Shown here piece after piece: positions 11,846-24,409 of a stretch of DNA of 64,000 nt (positions are counted from its first letter, which is position 1; each line of letters opens with the position of its first letter). Where the stretch lies: positions 15,232,454 to 15,296,453 of the forward strand of contig CM056563.1 of assembly GCA_029721515.1 (NCBI GenBank). The letters are read 5' to 3'. Under the pieces are notes generated by a model. That model worked only from the letters and a program-made list of their open reading frames with translations, searched no databases and was not told the origin of the DNA. Made by a program: the position numbers and the translations under genes. The stretch comes from Synanceia verrucosa (lineage: Eukaryota; Chordata; Actinopteri; Perciformes; Synanceiidae).

Positions 11846-14167
11846 TCTCTGTCTCTCCCTGCCTCACAGCATTTACTGCAATTGAAGCGTGTTGAGATGG
11901 AACACATTATGAGCTGGCCTACATGCCTGGCAGCTGTGTGTATGTGTGTGAGTTTATCTGTGTGTCTTTGGTAAATAACTGCATGCACGGTCTTTGGTGC
12001 AGTGGATTTACAAGGTTTTGGAATCATTTCGTTTTGACAGTATGTCAATCAATGACTGAAAGAATATTCCTTCAGGATATGATGATGAAAGCATATGAGG
12101 GACCATGATGCTGATGGATACCACCTATCCGTATTATGTTGATGCATTTTAACTGATGTTAGCTAGCACAGTAAGTAAGGGGGCTTCTTTATCAGTCATT
12201 TGTTTTAGTGATTTTTGAAACTGGAAAAGTGGTTTGATAAAACTTTCTTAATTGAGCAAAAGAGTTTTTACGCTTGCATGAATTTTTCTTTGAATTGTGC
12301 TAAATGGGTTGCCCGCTGACCATTTATCTCACATGACTGATGCACAGAACAGAATGGAAACACATCTAATGGGTCCTGAATTTCAAACAGAGGTAAATAA
12401 AAGCAGGTTTCTCATTTTCAGTCAGTGACAGTCGGCTGAATGAAAAGCATTGTTTTTGTACTGTGGTGTAGAGTTAGTCATCCTAATATTACAAACATCT
12501 ATAGGCCTATAAAATAATTTGATCCTCAATGCGTTGTTTTCCACCTCCACTTATAAAATAATGGTATTCCCCAATCTGACCACATCACACTGTGTCATCC
12601 TGTTGAAGCTATATGATGTTAACACTGAGTGAACTATTCAGGACTCCAAATGAAAATATCACAGACATGTTGTTTCATACAGGAGTTTGTACGGACTGTG
12701 GATTGACAAAGTTAAATAAACTAAATTTAATAAAACTACATCTCAGATATGTCATTTGGAAAGTATAGCACGAGTGTTGTCGTTGGCTTCTCTTGAGATG
12801 AGGCGTAGTGGATATCATGCCCAGGAACGTGAGGTGGAGCTGTGGCAGGTGTGTCCCTGTGGAAGGAGGGAGCTCCTGTCAGGCGATGGGAGAGTTGGCA
12901 GATGAAGGTAGGAGATGCAACCCTGGCTTGTGCTCCCTGTGATCTTGAACGCTCTCTTGTCTCTCATCATTTCTGACCCCACACTCCTCTGCCTCACTCT
13001 TGTCAAATAGCAGAAACAGGCAAGCTTCAGCTCTTTGTGTTTGCCAAATGTCCATGTTGGTAGAGGCTCAGACTCTTGACTTTGTGGATGTATTCGTGAT
13101 TGTGGATTTTCTAAGATCGCCCCTTGTGTGGTTTTCTCTGTGACCACTACGTGCTCAGTGATATGAATATTTATGTGGCCTGCTTTTAGTTCATCCATTT
13201 TCTTCTTTCCCTCAACTGCTCTCATTATCCAACTTTACCTCGTGATTCTTTCTAGCTGTGATTTCACATTATTTTCACTGACTTTTGTGCTGCTTTTATT
13301 TTGAAAGCATCTGAACACAGGTGTTTTCAGTTAATCTGGTTGGTTGGTCCTCTTGTCATGACTTAGTCTTCCATTATCATTGTTGAACCTGTTAGGGTGG
13401 GAAAAATATAACTTTTATACATGCATTCTTATAGATAGATACTCATCAAAGCTCCACCTGCCTTCAATCTGAGCAGAGTAACTGAAAACACCTGTTTTTG
13501 TGTTCAGAGGCTAGAAAGACTACTCACAATGTCCCAAATCCACGCACATTAAGAGTGGGTTTTGTTTCTGTCTGCAACATGACTCTGGTCACCTCAGTTT
13601 CCCATAAATAGGATCTTTTTGTGGTGAGAATATATTTCCAGAAATTCAAAAGAGCTCAGATGTCCTTCAAATTAAAAATTAATCAATAACTGCTACTGCC
13701 AACATTTGTGGACTGACAATTCAAATGTATTTGTAATAAATCAAAAACAAATGGAATTTGTTGTACAATTGTTTACCAACTTACGCTGAATTTTATAGCG
13801 GTAGCCTAATTTCACATATTCTTGTGAGTTCATGCTGGCACAGTGTTTGCATATTCTACTTATGAAGTCTGATTTGGCATTATGTTTGGCAAATATTTAG
13901 CATATTTGAATCATTTTTGTCATTCACTGATAAAGAAAAAAAAGCTTATTAGATGTTAATGTCAACACTATACAACATCAACACAGCAGATCTCATAAAG
14001 CCAGTCTCAGACAGTAGCTGAATAAATAGATTTAAATGTTTATCTACTGTATAAATTATCTTCATAACACATTGTCAGGTATCACAAGTCCGTAAGCACC
14101 CTGGAAATGAAGTATAGGGATGCCCCTACCATATCTTGCTCCACAAGTTTTAGCTAAATCACATAGC

Positions 14168-14170
<3 letters not shown>

Positions 14171-14199
<29 letters not shown>
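14171..14199. repeat. (CA)n microsatellite
   Basis: About 14 CA units in the prkcb intron. Confidence 0.95.
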
Positions 14200-14203
<4 letters not shown>

Positions 14204-15674
14204 CACATCCCTCTCCTTCTTAAAAGAACATCCTTCAGGCCATAGATGGTATGCAGTGATATGACTCCTTTCCTTTGGAGTTTGCTCTTATACAGAGAGC
14301 CTTCCAGCACCATGAGTGCATACAACATGGGCAGCCCCAATAAGAGTTAACTCGCCAACAATACATCAGTCTCAATGCATCAAATGGCAGCCGTTCGCTT
14401 TAACCACATCTAACTTCCCCTCCCCCACTCACTAACATACGCTCCTCCATCTTTAACACCCAGCTCGCTCTTGTCTTTCCTCCATCCATCCACCAACTGA
14501 GCCAAGCATTAACAATTCCCTGCCCCGGAGAAACCCTCCAGTAACACACACACACACACAGATTTCCCTCACCTCCTACACAAAGTCTCAGTAGCTGTTG
14601 CCTGTACTACACTCTCTGTCTCTTTTCCTGTCCTCATTCGTGTCACTTAGCATCTTTTCTCTCTTAGTGTAGACTCTCATCTGCACTTCCTTTACTCTCT
14701 CTCCCACTTTATCCTTGAATGTATTTTTATTTCCCCTCCATTTTGGCATCTTTCTAGTAAGGATTGCCTGTCGTCACTCTGCATTTTGATACTTTTCTCA
14801 TACTTTATTCACGGTACGACACGTCTGACTATCTCTCCTCCCATTTCATCATTAACATGTATCTATTTCATCTCCATCTTTTATCTTCTTTTCATCTGTC
14901 ATCATCCATAGGTGCAAGTACCATTTTAAAATTATCAAATCATTATCACAAAAGTTTTGTGTCCTGACTACAAATAGGATAAAAAAGGACCATCACAGCA
15001 GAGACAGGACAAGAGGAGGGGTGCTGTGTTTGATCCTGTATTTTTTTTATGTAAACCCACACACCAGCAGCAGCAAAGCAGGCCGACAGAAAAAACTGCT
15101 GTCCTATTTTTCGATGTTGAAACCTCAGAAAAGCAGCATTTTTTTAGATTCACTCCATTGCTTACCACATCTGTTTTTTTCATTTGGTGTGCTATGTCTT
15201 CTGTAGTCTTGTACCTGTTACAGTGGACATGTTGGAGGATTATTTTTGAGCTGTAAAAACAACCTGGCATATTCCCATGAGAAATAAAGGGAAAGAAATA
15301 CATAAAAGTTTTCTGAATCGAGGACAGCACTTTAAATTTACTCTATATGCTACATGTTATAAGCACAGTACTTCCTGGAGCAGATAGTATGTGAGTTTAA
15401 GAAATGACCAGATCAGCAATAACAGCGTTGTAAGATATAGATTATGGGACAATTATTGCCTTTCTATCAAATGAGGTAATGACTATAATTACTTTTGTGT
15501 GTTCTATTTTTATTCATGTATCATGTATGTTACAAATTAAAGATTTGGTGGGCTTGTGTTGATTTCTGGATGTATGATGTGGCAAGGAAATTCACATTAG
15601 CATTGCATTTGCTTTTCTGAAAACATCCTTTAAATCTCAGCAGCCCCAAATTACGTCAACTTGGCTTTCCAAGT

Positions 15675-15855
15675 GGAAAAGTTTGACATTTTAAGGAATG
15701 GTTTGACATTTTGTGGAATTTCTTTAATGAGAGTTAGATGAGATGATTGATGTCATTATGTCTGTATGATAAATATAAAGCTGATTAGCTTAGCTTAGCA
15801 CAAAGACTGGAAAGAGGGAAGGACAGCTATGTAGATATCACCTACCAGCACATAC
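15675..15855 (+). repeat. Teleost dispersed repeat, copy 1
   Basis: Runs from the AAAGTTTGACATTTTAAGG region through GAGAGTTAGATGAGATGATTG and TTAGCTTAGCTTAGCACAAA to the CACCTACCAGCAC end. I recognise this order of blocks from a common fish interspersed repeat. A copy in the opposite orientation lies at 59870-60115. Confidence 0.65.
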
Positions 15856-16217
15856 TACGGAGATTTGGTCACTTCCAGATATAGCAAGGTTTAGCTGTTT
15901 ACCCCAATTTACGTCTTGATAAGCTGTCAGCTTCATATTGAACAGACAGAGTGGTATCCATCCTTTCATTTGTCTTGACTGTAATAAGACTGTAACTAAC
16001 CATAGATAAACTGTAAATGAACCTTGAACATGAAGAAAGGGAAAGTCCAAAGGAAAATGTGATTTTATGCAGATGATATTGTATCTAACAGTAGTGCTTT
16101 CTCTTCTTCTTCTGTCCAATCCATCCCATTCTCCTCTGACCATTTTTTTTATTTTTCCTCCTTCTCTTCAATTATTCACACCTTCTATCCTTCATAATCA
16201 TCCATAAATTACTGCAG

Positions 16218-16373
16218 AGGCACCGTCGGGACACTTGTAACTTTGACAAGGAATTCACCAAGATGCCGGTGGACTTGACGCCGACAGACAAGCTCGTCAT
16301 CATGAACCTGGACCAGGACGAGTTCCTTGGTTTCTCCTACATTAACCCTGAATATGTGGCTCCTGGAAATTAA
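16218..16373 (+). CDS. prkcb: prkcb alternative C-terminal exon, beta-I type
   Basis: This terminal coding exon has 51 residues plus TAA and starts directly after CTGCAG. It encodes RHRRDTCNFDKEFTKMPVDL, the turn motif LTPTDK and the hydrophobic motif FLGFSY, ending INPEYVAPGN. This corresponds to the human beta-I tail (RDKRDTSNFDKEF... ...FAGFSYTNPEFVINV). Having both beta-II-like and beta-I-like tails in one locus identifies the gene as prkcb, because only PKC beta has this pair. The exon is in phase 0, so the shared exon at 2452 can be joined to it by skipping 5915-6091. The sequence before it (ATAATCATCCATAAATTACTGCAG) has a weak pyrimidine tract, so beta-I use probably needs regulation or a silenced beta-II acceptor. 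Confidence 0.96.
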   Translation, partial: RHRRDTCNFDKEFTKMPVDLTPTDKLVIMNLDQDEFLGFSYINPEYVAPGN

Positions 16374-18168
16374 CATGCACTTGATCACATTGATGGACTG
16401 GCTGAAAAGAAGATAGGAAGACAACTAGCACTTAAAGTCAACTTATTTTGTCTACATTCAGTAAATGTCTGCTGTCATTTTATTCACGCTGGGCTTTGTC
16501 CAATACTTCAGCACTAGAAAGGTATCACAACACCAAACTTGCACAACAGTCTGGATACCAAAGATTTGGAAGTATTGTGTCAAAAATGCCCTACGTGTCA
16601 AAATGGCATAAGTCTCAAATCCTACAACAAACCTAACGTAGATCACTTAATCAAAGTATTGTAATATATTCTCTTGTATTGTTCTACACATTTAACGACA
16701 TCATTGTGACATCTCAGCGTGTCAAACCAAACCATGTAGGGAGAGTAACTAATCACTGAACGTGGCACGTTTAACAGATCTGAAGGGATACAACCAACAG
16801 TCTCTGGGGTGAGATTTGCCTTGTGCATTTAAAATGGCTGCCATTCATAAGTGATATTGAATAAGCATTTTCTTACATATTCAGGATAACATTATTTCAA
16901 CATGACAGTCATTCTTGTCCTAATTTTGAGCCTGCTCCCCAGCATGGATAAAGGCTTTTTTTTTAATTATCATTTTAAGTTTTGACAAAGGGACATAGAG
17001 AGATGGGACCAAAAAACAGGAAATGTACTCTGGTTGGACCAAATAGCTTGTCGTAATGTAAGTCGTTTTAGATATTTGGATCTTGTTACCCACACCACTA
17101 TAGTGTCAGCACTGTTTTCTGCAGCCATTTAACTGGAGGTCTCAGTACGCAGTGTGTGTGTGTGTGTGTGTGTGTGTCTTGACCATTGTTGGTTGTTCTA
17201 ACCAGCCTGTGCACAATCACGAGTCACACTGTGCGAGTGCTGACACACACTCATAGTGAGCGTCTCACAGAGGAATATGCCTAATGAGCAAACTTCACAG
17301 CCTGTCAAATCTTTTTGTCCTTCTCGTCCTCTGTTTTCTTCCTCCTTGCTCTTGCCTCCTTCTTTCGCCCTTCCCCCTCCATTTCCCCATGTTGTCTCTC
17401 ATTTTATTTATTTATTTTTTGGGGTTTTGGTTCTAATACATACTTCTGACAGGGCCTCACTGGGAGCATCATATGACGTGGTGTCACAGGGTTGGCGATG
17501 CGGTATCCGCTGGTGGAGGATGCACACATACACACATGTGGATGTGCACACAGTGAATGAGAAGCTGCTTCGACAACCACCTGCTGAGCTATTTCACAAA
17601 CAGCAATAATAACAGAAAAATGATGCTTTTCTCAATCATTTTTTGCACTTACTTCTCCTCATATGTGTGTTAGTGTGACGTTTGTGTGCATAATTGTATG
17701 TGCATTTTCTGACAAATACTAGAATATATGTATATGTGTGAACATATACCACATGCGTGGTTTGTAAGGCTTCATTGGATGAAGCCAATTATTTCAAATT
17801 CAGCTTCTAGCTTCAAACCACATTACTTTGGCTGTAATGGCAACTAGCTCTGTGTACTGTACACACACATGTAGTCTAATCCATGACTGAAGGTTGGAGT
17901 TATTAGGTGAAGCGTAACAAAGCGGACAATGACTGTGAAATGTTCGCTCCTGGAGGCACACAAGACATATACTGTAGGTCCATTACACAGGCCTCGAATG
18001 CTTTTCCCTTCTTTAAAACCCTCATGTACTATGTACAGCGCATATGTACATATATCTCGTTCCACATATATATGTGCGTGCGTGCGTGCGTGTGTGTGTG
18101 TGTGTGTGTATTGACTCTCTGCAGTGCTGTTCTTTTTTAGATTTTGTATATCATATGTTGTAATATGT

Positions 18169-18404
18169 CTCTCCGGGTACTCCGGCTTCCTCCCACCATC
18201 CAAAAACATACATAGGGATTAGGTTAATTGGCTAATTTAAAACTGACCGTAGGTGTGAATGTGAGTGTGAGTGGTTGTCTCTCTCTGTGTCTCCTGTGAC
18301 AAACTGGAGACTTGTCCAGGGTGTACCCTGCCTTTCACCCATCACCACCCCTCCCACGACCCTATGTAAGTATATGCGATAGACGATGGATGGATGGATG
18401 GATG
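18169..18404 (+). mobile_element. 5'-truncated retroelement copy with 14-bp target duplication
   Basis: Begins inside the body of the element family seen at 39128-39478 (shared blocks GGGTACTCC, CTTCCTCCCACCATC, GGATTAGGTTAATTGGCTAA, GGAGACTTGTCCAGGGTGTA). It ends in the (ATGG)n tail. The same 14 bases, ATGTTGTAATATGT, flank it at 18155-18168 and 18402-18415. 5' truncation plus a perfect target-site duplication is the hallmark of LINE-driven retrotransposition. Confidence 0.88.
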
Positions 18405-18582
18405 TTGTAATATGTTATGTATGTTTTTTGTTATATGTTTTGGTCGTTGTAAAGCCTGGAGCAGTGTATTGCTCAGTTCGATGGTATAAATATCCCCTAA
18501 TGTTAATCAGGCCTGTTCAACATCTGCTGTTGGGAGGAGTTGTAGACCCTGAAGCATTCAGTAGCACTCGACTGCTGTGTCT

Positions 18583-18585
<3 letters not shown>

Positions 18586-18649
<64 letters not shown>
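18586..18649. repeat. (TG)n microsatellite
   Basis: About 32 uninterrupted TG units, one of the longest pure tracts in the window. Confidence 0.97.
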
Positions 18650-18651
<2 letters not shown>

Positions 18652-18973
18652 TGAATGAATGAGTATGTAACTCTACATATATTTCAGATATGTGTGTGAT
18701 TTAATATAAGTCTTTAACTCTTATGTGGCAAAGACAGAAGCTTACATCCTCGACCAGACTGCACTGACCTTTGAGAGCTAACATGAGATCAGAACTGACG
18801 CACATCTACAGTAGTGTACATAAAAACATTTTTTTTCCCCATGACGCTCCATTCTCAGTGTTTCAAGAAACGGTAACACAGCCATCAGTCAGTTACTTAC
18901 GTTTTTATCGTATGTATGTTGTTTAAAATCCCACATCAGGACTACAAGGAATTATGCTATGCATGCATGTGAT

Positions 18974-18976
<3 letters not shown>

Positions 18977-19015
<39 letters not shown>
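18977..19015. repeat. (CT)n microsatellite
   Basis: About 19 uninterrupted CT units in intergenic DNA. Confidence 0.95.
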
Positions 19016-19020
<5 letters not shown>

Positions 19021-20341
19021 CTCTTTCATATCTTGTTCCATATGATAGGGATTTCTCCTATAGTAGGTGTTTATTGATGGACCAGTATGTGATACTTACT
19101 TTTATTAGCTATTAGGGTATATCTTGCTTAATTTATGATAAAAGTCTCATGTCATTGTTAGCTATTTATGAAATGTTACACAGGGTTTATGTTCTGCTTC
19201 ATTTGTACATATATGAGCTGTTTCATGTGGTCCAGGAAAGGGAAGTATGGCGTTCTCGGCTGGAGCTGCAGTCCCCATGACCCGATCCTGGATAAAGCAG
19301 TTGACAATGAGATGAGATAAATATCTTTTCAGTCTTAAGGGGAAAGAGTCTTCCATTTCCATAACTTAAGTGTTAAAATGTATGAGTTGAAATAGAATGC
19401 AGAGGACTGAAATCTAATGCCATTTTATTTTAAAGAAATATCTTTTTAACCTTAAATCCACCCACTCACACAGGTTCTGCAGGGTGGAGACCAGTAATGG
19501 CCTAAAAGTGGACCAAGTTATCCTGCTTGCTTCACTCTTTTCTTTCTTTGCGACCTTTTCTTTGATCACACTTTTCCATCTGTCATTTTTTCTTCTGACC
19601 TTTCCCCCTCCTTCATCCTCTCCCTCTCAGCTTCCTCATTGTCTTTTTCTTTTCTCATTTACTTTTCTCTTGACCTTTACCCCTCTCGACCGCCTCTGCC
19701 ATTTTCCCCTCCTCTTTTCTTTTCAAGATCCATTTCCTGCCTCTTTTCTTCTTCTCGCTTACTTTTTCCCTCTAATCTACTCTTTATCATTCTTCTCTTA
19801 TTATCCCTGATTTGTCCCATATGGCTTCCCTTTATATTTCTCACCTTTTTTCTCTTGTGTATCTGTAGCCTTGCCAAGGCATTCAACATGCAATCTGATA
19901 TTAATACAGTTTAAATTTTAAATTTGATGCTTGCCTCTCATATTAATTCTGCTTTGATTTCAGCTGGGGCTTAACATGCTAAGCAACAGATAGTTTAACA
20001 ATAACCTGAAGATAATTTTAAATGCAGACAATACTGTAAAACAAGAGTAAGAATGTGTTTTGTGAGATAATTTACTAATAAGCAAATGTGTATTGTGATG
20101 TTTCGACTGTAGAATATTAAATCATGTTGAAAGATAACATCTGTCTTGTTTCCAGTCATATGGGATTGTGGACTTATGAATATAGATGCTGCCATTTTTT
20201 TTTCCAGTTAATATCAATATTGCTCAGTTGCTTCTACAACTTTAAAATCCTTCTGGGTTGGGTTGCAGTATTATTAGTAGTCCTTCCTACATTCTTAGCA
20301 CCTGTAGTTTCGGACAAGTAATTTGTAGCATCCTTAAATTT

Positions 20342-20347
20342 AATAAA
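20342..20347 (+). terminator. Candidate polyadenylation signal for the prkcb beta-I transcript
   Basis: First canonical AATAAA seen downstream of the beta-I stop, with a long (TG)n tract (20434-20487) about 90 nt further on as a possible GU-rich element. Assignment is by position only. Confidence 0.3.
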
Positions 20348-20433
20348 TGTATTTGCACATAAAAGCTACTTTTGTAATGTAAAAACTGGTTGTCAATCAA
20401 TTATGTAAACAACTTACTTTAGCATCATAAAAG

Positions 20434-20487
20434 GTGTGTGTGTGTGTGCGTGTGTGTGGGTGTGTGTGTGTGTGTGTGTGTGTGTGT
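20434..20487. repeat. (TG)n microsatellite, interrupted
   Basis: TG units with CG and GG interruptions. Confidence 0.95.
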
Positions 20488-20785
20488 ACAAGGAGCAACT
20501 GTTAGTAAAACATTTTGTAATTTCAGGTACTGGTCTGTTTTCACATCGGTTATGCACATTTATACATACGGACAAACCCATTTCTGCACTGCAATCTGTT
20601 TCAATGTAAAAAAATCTTTCTTTAAAGACAACAGTCAGAACTTTAGAATTTCAAACAGCTGGTTACCACTGCCTCCTTTCCCATTATTTGGTTATTTTCA
20701 CATCAAAACTAGCAGAAATCTAACTGAAAAGAATAGTCATGAGATTTCCCTTCAGGGCCTCGACAGGTAGCCTGTATATTAGACA

Positions 20786-20788
<3 letters not shown>

Positions 20789-20846
<58 letters not shown>
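20789..20846. repeat. (TG)n microsatellite
   Basis: 29 TG units. A (CA)n tract at 20984-21016 on the same strand makes a second inverted complementary pair in the window, about 137 nt apart. Confidence 0.97.
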
Positions 20847-20849
<3 letters not shown>

Positions 20850-20980
20850 CTTGATGCACAGAGATTAATGGGGTGTCTGTTAATGATGTGTTGTACATTG
20901 TGCAGGCTTGACAGCAAAAGTAGAATAAATCTGTTTTATTATTATGCATGCTATCAACTGGCAGGCTGCCATTCCACCTT

Positions 20981-20983
<3 letters not shown>

Positions 20984-21016
<33 letters not shown>
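20984..21016. repeat. (CA)n microsatellite
   Basis: About 16 CA units, complementary to the TG tract at 20789-20846. Confidence 0.97.
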
Positions 21017-21020
<4 letters not shown>

Positions 21021-21531
21021 CTATATGTACATCCCAGAAGGCCATGCTTGGCTTCATCTGCCTCTGCGATAATAATAATAGTAATCCGACTTCTCATAAT
21101 GACAATATCAATATGATCTTCTGCCACAGAGAGTATGGAATAAGTCAGAGAGAGAGAGATGATATTTAAAACAAATATGAGGGTGGGAAAAGAAGAAAAA
21201 ACAGAGGATGAAGACCAGACAGGAACACAGCAGGTTGATGTACTCCCTGCATATTTGGCATATACACAAAGTACTGCAGGACTGTATAACACACTGACAC
21301 ATATCTGATCCATATGAGAATACACACAAAGAAATGTACAAATACTTCTTTCCTGCCAAACAGTTACCTTCCCTGAAGACAATGGCATTTTTCAGATAAA
21401 CCACACAAATACACACACAGTACACACACACACACAGCTTGGAGGCTGTAGTGCACTTCAAAAAATAAACTTCCCTAAAACCAGTGAAGCCCCTGACATT
21501 TTCCTAAATTCTGATCGTTATTATGTGACAT

Positions 21532-21600
21532 AACCAGTGGCGTGTCCAGACTTTTTGGGCAGGGGTGGCCCAAGTGGGGCACTAAGTCATGTAAGCAGGA
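21532..21600. repeat. Possible dispersed repeat fragment
   Basis: The string CCAGTGGCGTGTCCAGAC followed by GCAGGGGTGGCCCAAG resembles the terminus of an interspersed repeat common in fish. The far end was not identified. Confidence 0.35.
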
Positions 21601-24223
21601 TCTGTGCATGGGTGCGCATGGGCATCAACATAGCATCAGTTTTTGTCTTTTATGACTAATTTGACTTCTAAAATTATCTTAAATCATAAATGTTAGTATA
21701 ATTGAAATATAGATAGAGCTTGTAATCACAACACAACAGAATGGGACAATACAAATATAATACAAAGCCATCATAATCATAATCATAAAACAGTAGAGTC
21801 AGTTTTTTCATTGACTTCTACACAAATGTTCAAGTCAACATTTTGGCATTGGCTTCCTTTTGTGACCTGCAGATGCCCACCGGCGTAAGATAGTAATGCT
21901 AACAATGCCATCTTACATTAAACCAGGTATACATAAGGTTTGATGATTAAAGCTCTTGGGTTTTGGATTTTCAAACGGACAGCCCCTTCATTATTTACAT
22001 GGCAGTATTTCAGATCACTCTAACCACAGCATCATGCATCCTGCAGAGAAATCCAAAGCTGGCCAGGCCTGTGGTTGCTAAGCTATGATTGAAAAATTGC
22101 TGTTTGAGGGCAGGGTTCAATTAGATGTGTTATCGATGATTACCCTGATTATATGGTTAACTAGCTAGCAAATATGCTAGCTGCTGTTCAATGGAACGAA
22201 AAGGATGAAGGGAAGATGGAGGCTGAAGGGAACGTCAGCAGGGCACTGCAGCACACTGGAGAGAGAGATGAAAAAGGGAAACTGACAAAAGCATAAAAAA
22301 ATCTCTTATTTATTTCATTCAGTGGATCTTAAAAACGCTCAAGAGGGGAGCATGACGGAGGAGCTTATTGGATTTATTTCACACTATCTTTCGTTCTCGC
22401 GCACATCCTCTCTCTTTAACTCGCTTTCTCTCTCATGCAGCCCGACTTTCATTTTCATTAGGCAAACATATTAGACACACTTTCACACCATCAGACATGT
22501 GCCTTCACAATTAAGACACATCTCTTTCACCTCCATTCATTCTCAACTTCATCTCTCCCTTAATCAATCTAACTGTCAGTCCTTCACCAAATCAGCATCC
22601 AACACACACCCTTACACACATTTTAATTATGCACGCACATTAGAAACACTTCCACATAATCACTGACCTCGTGTCTTCCGTCTGTGTGCCCTCTCTTACA
22701 CGAGCACACATCACTATGTATGACAGAAGCTTTAACTTCAACACACGTTGACAAAACTGGAGATGAAACGTGATTATTTGGAATTTAAAATTTGGCCAGA
22801 ATCCATATTTTTTTCTGCAGCCAAATGATTCAACACACATCTGAAAATTTCTCAAGATACACACACACTCCCTTTCGCAGAGAATTTCCCGGGGCTGTGT
22901 TTGTGGATGTCTAAGTCATAAATCACAGTTTTGACATATTAGAATCATGCCAGAACCATGCCACATCACCATATGTCCTCTCTCTGCCCCAGAGTCTTTC
23001 CCATCTGGCAAAACACACACAAATATAAACACAGATGCACACACACACATACACTGAGTGTGTGCACAGGCAAAACACTGTCACCCACACACACTCACAG
23101 TGTGATCCTCAAATGCATACATTTATGAAACCATGAATGGTAGGAGCAAAAAATTTCTTTTTATACATTTCATATTAAACTAACTCTGTAATGCTAAGTG
23201 TGTGTGTGTGTGTGTGTGTGTCCAGCTCACTCACTTCACAGTATGTATGTGTTATCAGTCATCCTCCTCTCCCTTCCTCCAAACAGTTTATCTTTCACTC
23301 TCTAATTTCTCTGTGGTTTTCTGTTTCCTTTGATTTCTTCCTCTTGTCTTTCCTGCCCTCCTCCTCCTCCTCCTCCCTCCTCTTCTTCCTCCCAGTCTCT
23401 GAGCACTGGCCAGAGGCGTGAGAAGGTTCCAGCTCACTGAGCAGAAACCCTGCAGTCCTCCTCCTCCTCTCTTCAAGAACCAAACAGTCCTCCTCATCCT
23501 CATCGTAAATGGAAAGAGAGAGACAAAGACAGAGAGAGAGCAAGAGGGCAGAGAGGGTCAGTGATTTCAAACTGCATTTCCCATGATGCTTTGCTTTACA
23601 GGGCTCCACGACACACCCCTGCTGCCTAGCAACACAAGGGTCATAAACCAAATGTAATCAGTCTTTTAATATAAGGTATTACTGTGTGTTTCAGGAACAT
23701 CGCTGTCTACAGTGTACAAAGAGACAGAAAGAGTCACAGAGAGTGAACAATAAACAGTGAGGCTCTCTGCTATGTAGAGAGGGTAATGCTTAATGTAAAT
23801 ACACGGAGTGGCTATTTCAGGGAAATGTAGGCCATAAATGACATAAAAACTGGATTTGATTTCATAAACGCTACAACAATTTCAAACAATTATTGTTTCT
23901 TATTATTGGTTATAACTTTAAGGTTGGAGAAAGATTGTAGACTTGGTTAGGTACTGAGCACTAAACTTTCTTCTCCACCTTACCGAACCCACCCTTTTTC
24001 ATCAACCTTAACTGTGTTGCCCAGCGACCTATGATTTGTGTGTATTTCAGTCTCACCTCTCTTTTCTCGTTCCTCCTCTCCTTCTGCGCTGTCACTCCTC
24101 CTTCTTTCTCGAACATCCCCGCCAACCCCCCTTCACCAGAGGTGAAACGCTGTACTTCTCTTCCTGAAGTCATTTCTATGTTAATGAGTCTCCTTGTGAG
24201 ATAACGCAGGCAGCAAGGGCCTC

Positions 24224-24225
<2 letters not shown>

Positions 24226-24270
<45 letters not shown>
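24226..24270. repeat. (CA)n microsatellite
   Basis: About 22 uninterrupted CA units. Confidence 0.97.
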
Positions 24271-24273
<3 letters not shown>

Positions 24274-24370
24274 AGAGCAAGTGAGAACGATGATAGGACC
24301 TGTCACTGCTCTCTCTGTTGATCTGTTCATGCAATTATTAATTATTAACTGTAATCCTTATTATTCCCCC

Positions 24371-24371
<1 letters not shown>

Positions 24372-24404
<33 letters not shown>
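24372..24404. repeat. (CT)n microsatellite
   Basis: Uninterrupted CT tract upstream of cacng3, followed at 24507-24530 by a short (CAGT)n run. Confidence 0.95.

Positions 24405-24409
<5 letters not shown>

Larger units (their letters stand above)
6092..16217 (+). other. prkcb: beta-II 3'UTR and intron up to the beta-I exon
   Basis: Ten kilobases without coding sequence. The left part should be 3'UTR for beta-II transcripts; the whole is intron for beta-I transcripts. It contains microsatellites (6104, 8811, 11809, 14171), a dispersed repeat near 7700-8170 and part of a common teleost repeat at 15675-15855. The 136-codon minus-strand frame at 12815-13225 has no recognised domain. Confidence 0.8.

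Noticed and set aside
12815..13225. 136-codon minus-strand open frame in the prkcb intron
   Set aside because: It starts with ATG but has no recognised motif, no splice partners and no similarity I can name; most likely chance. A protein search would settle it.
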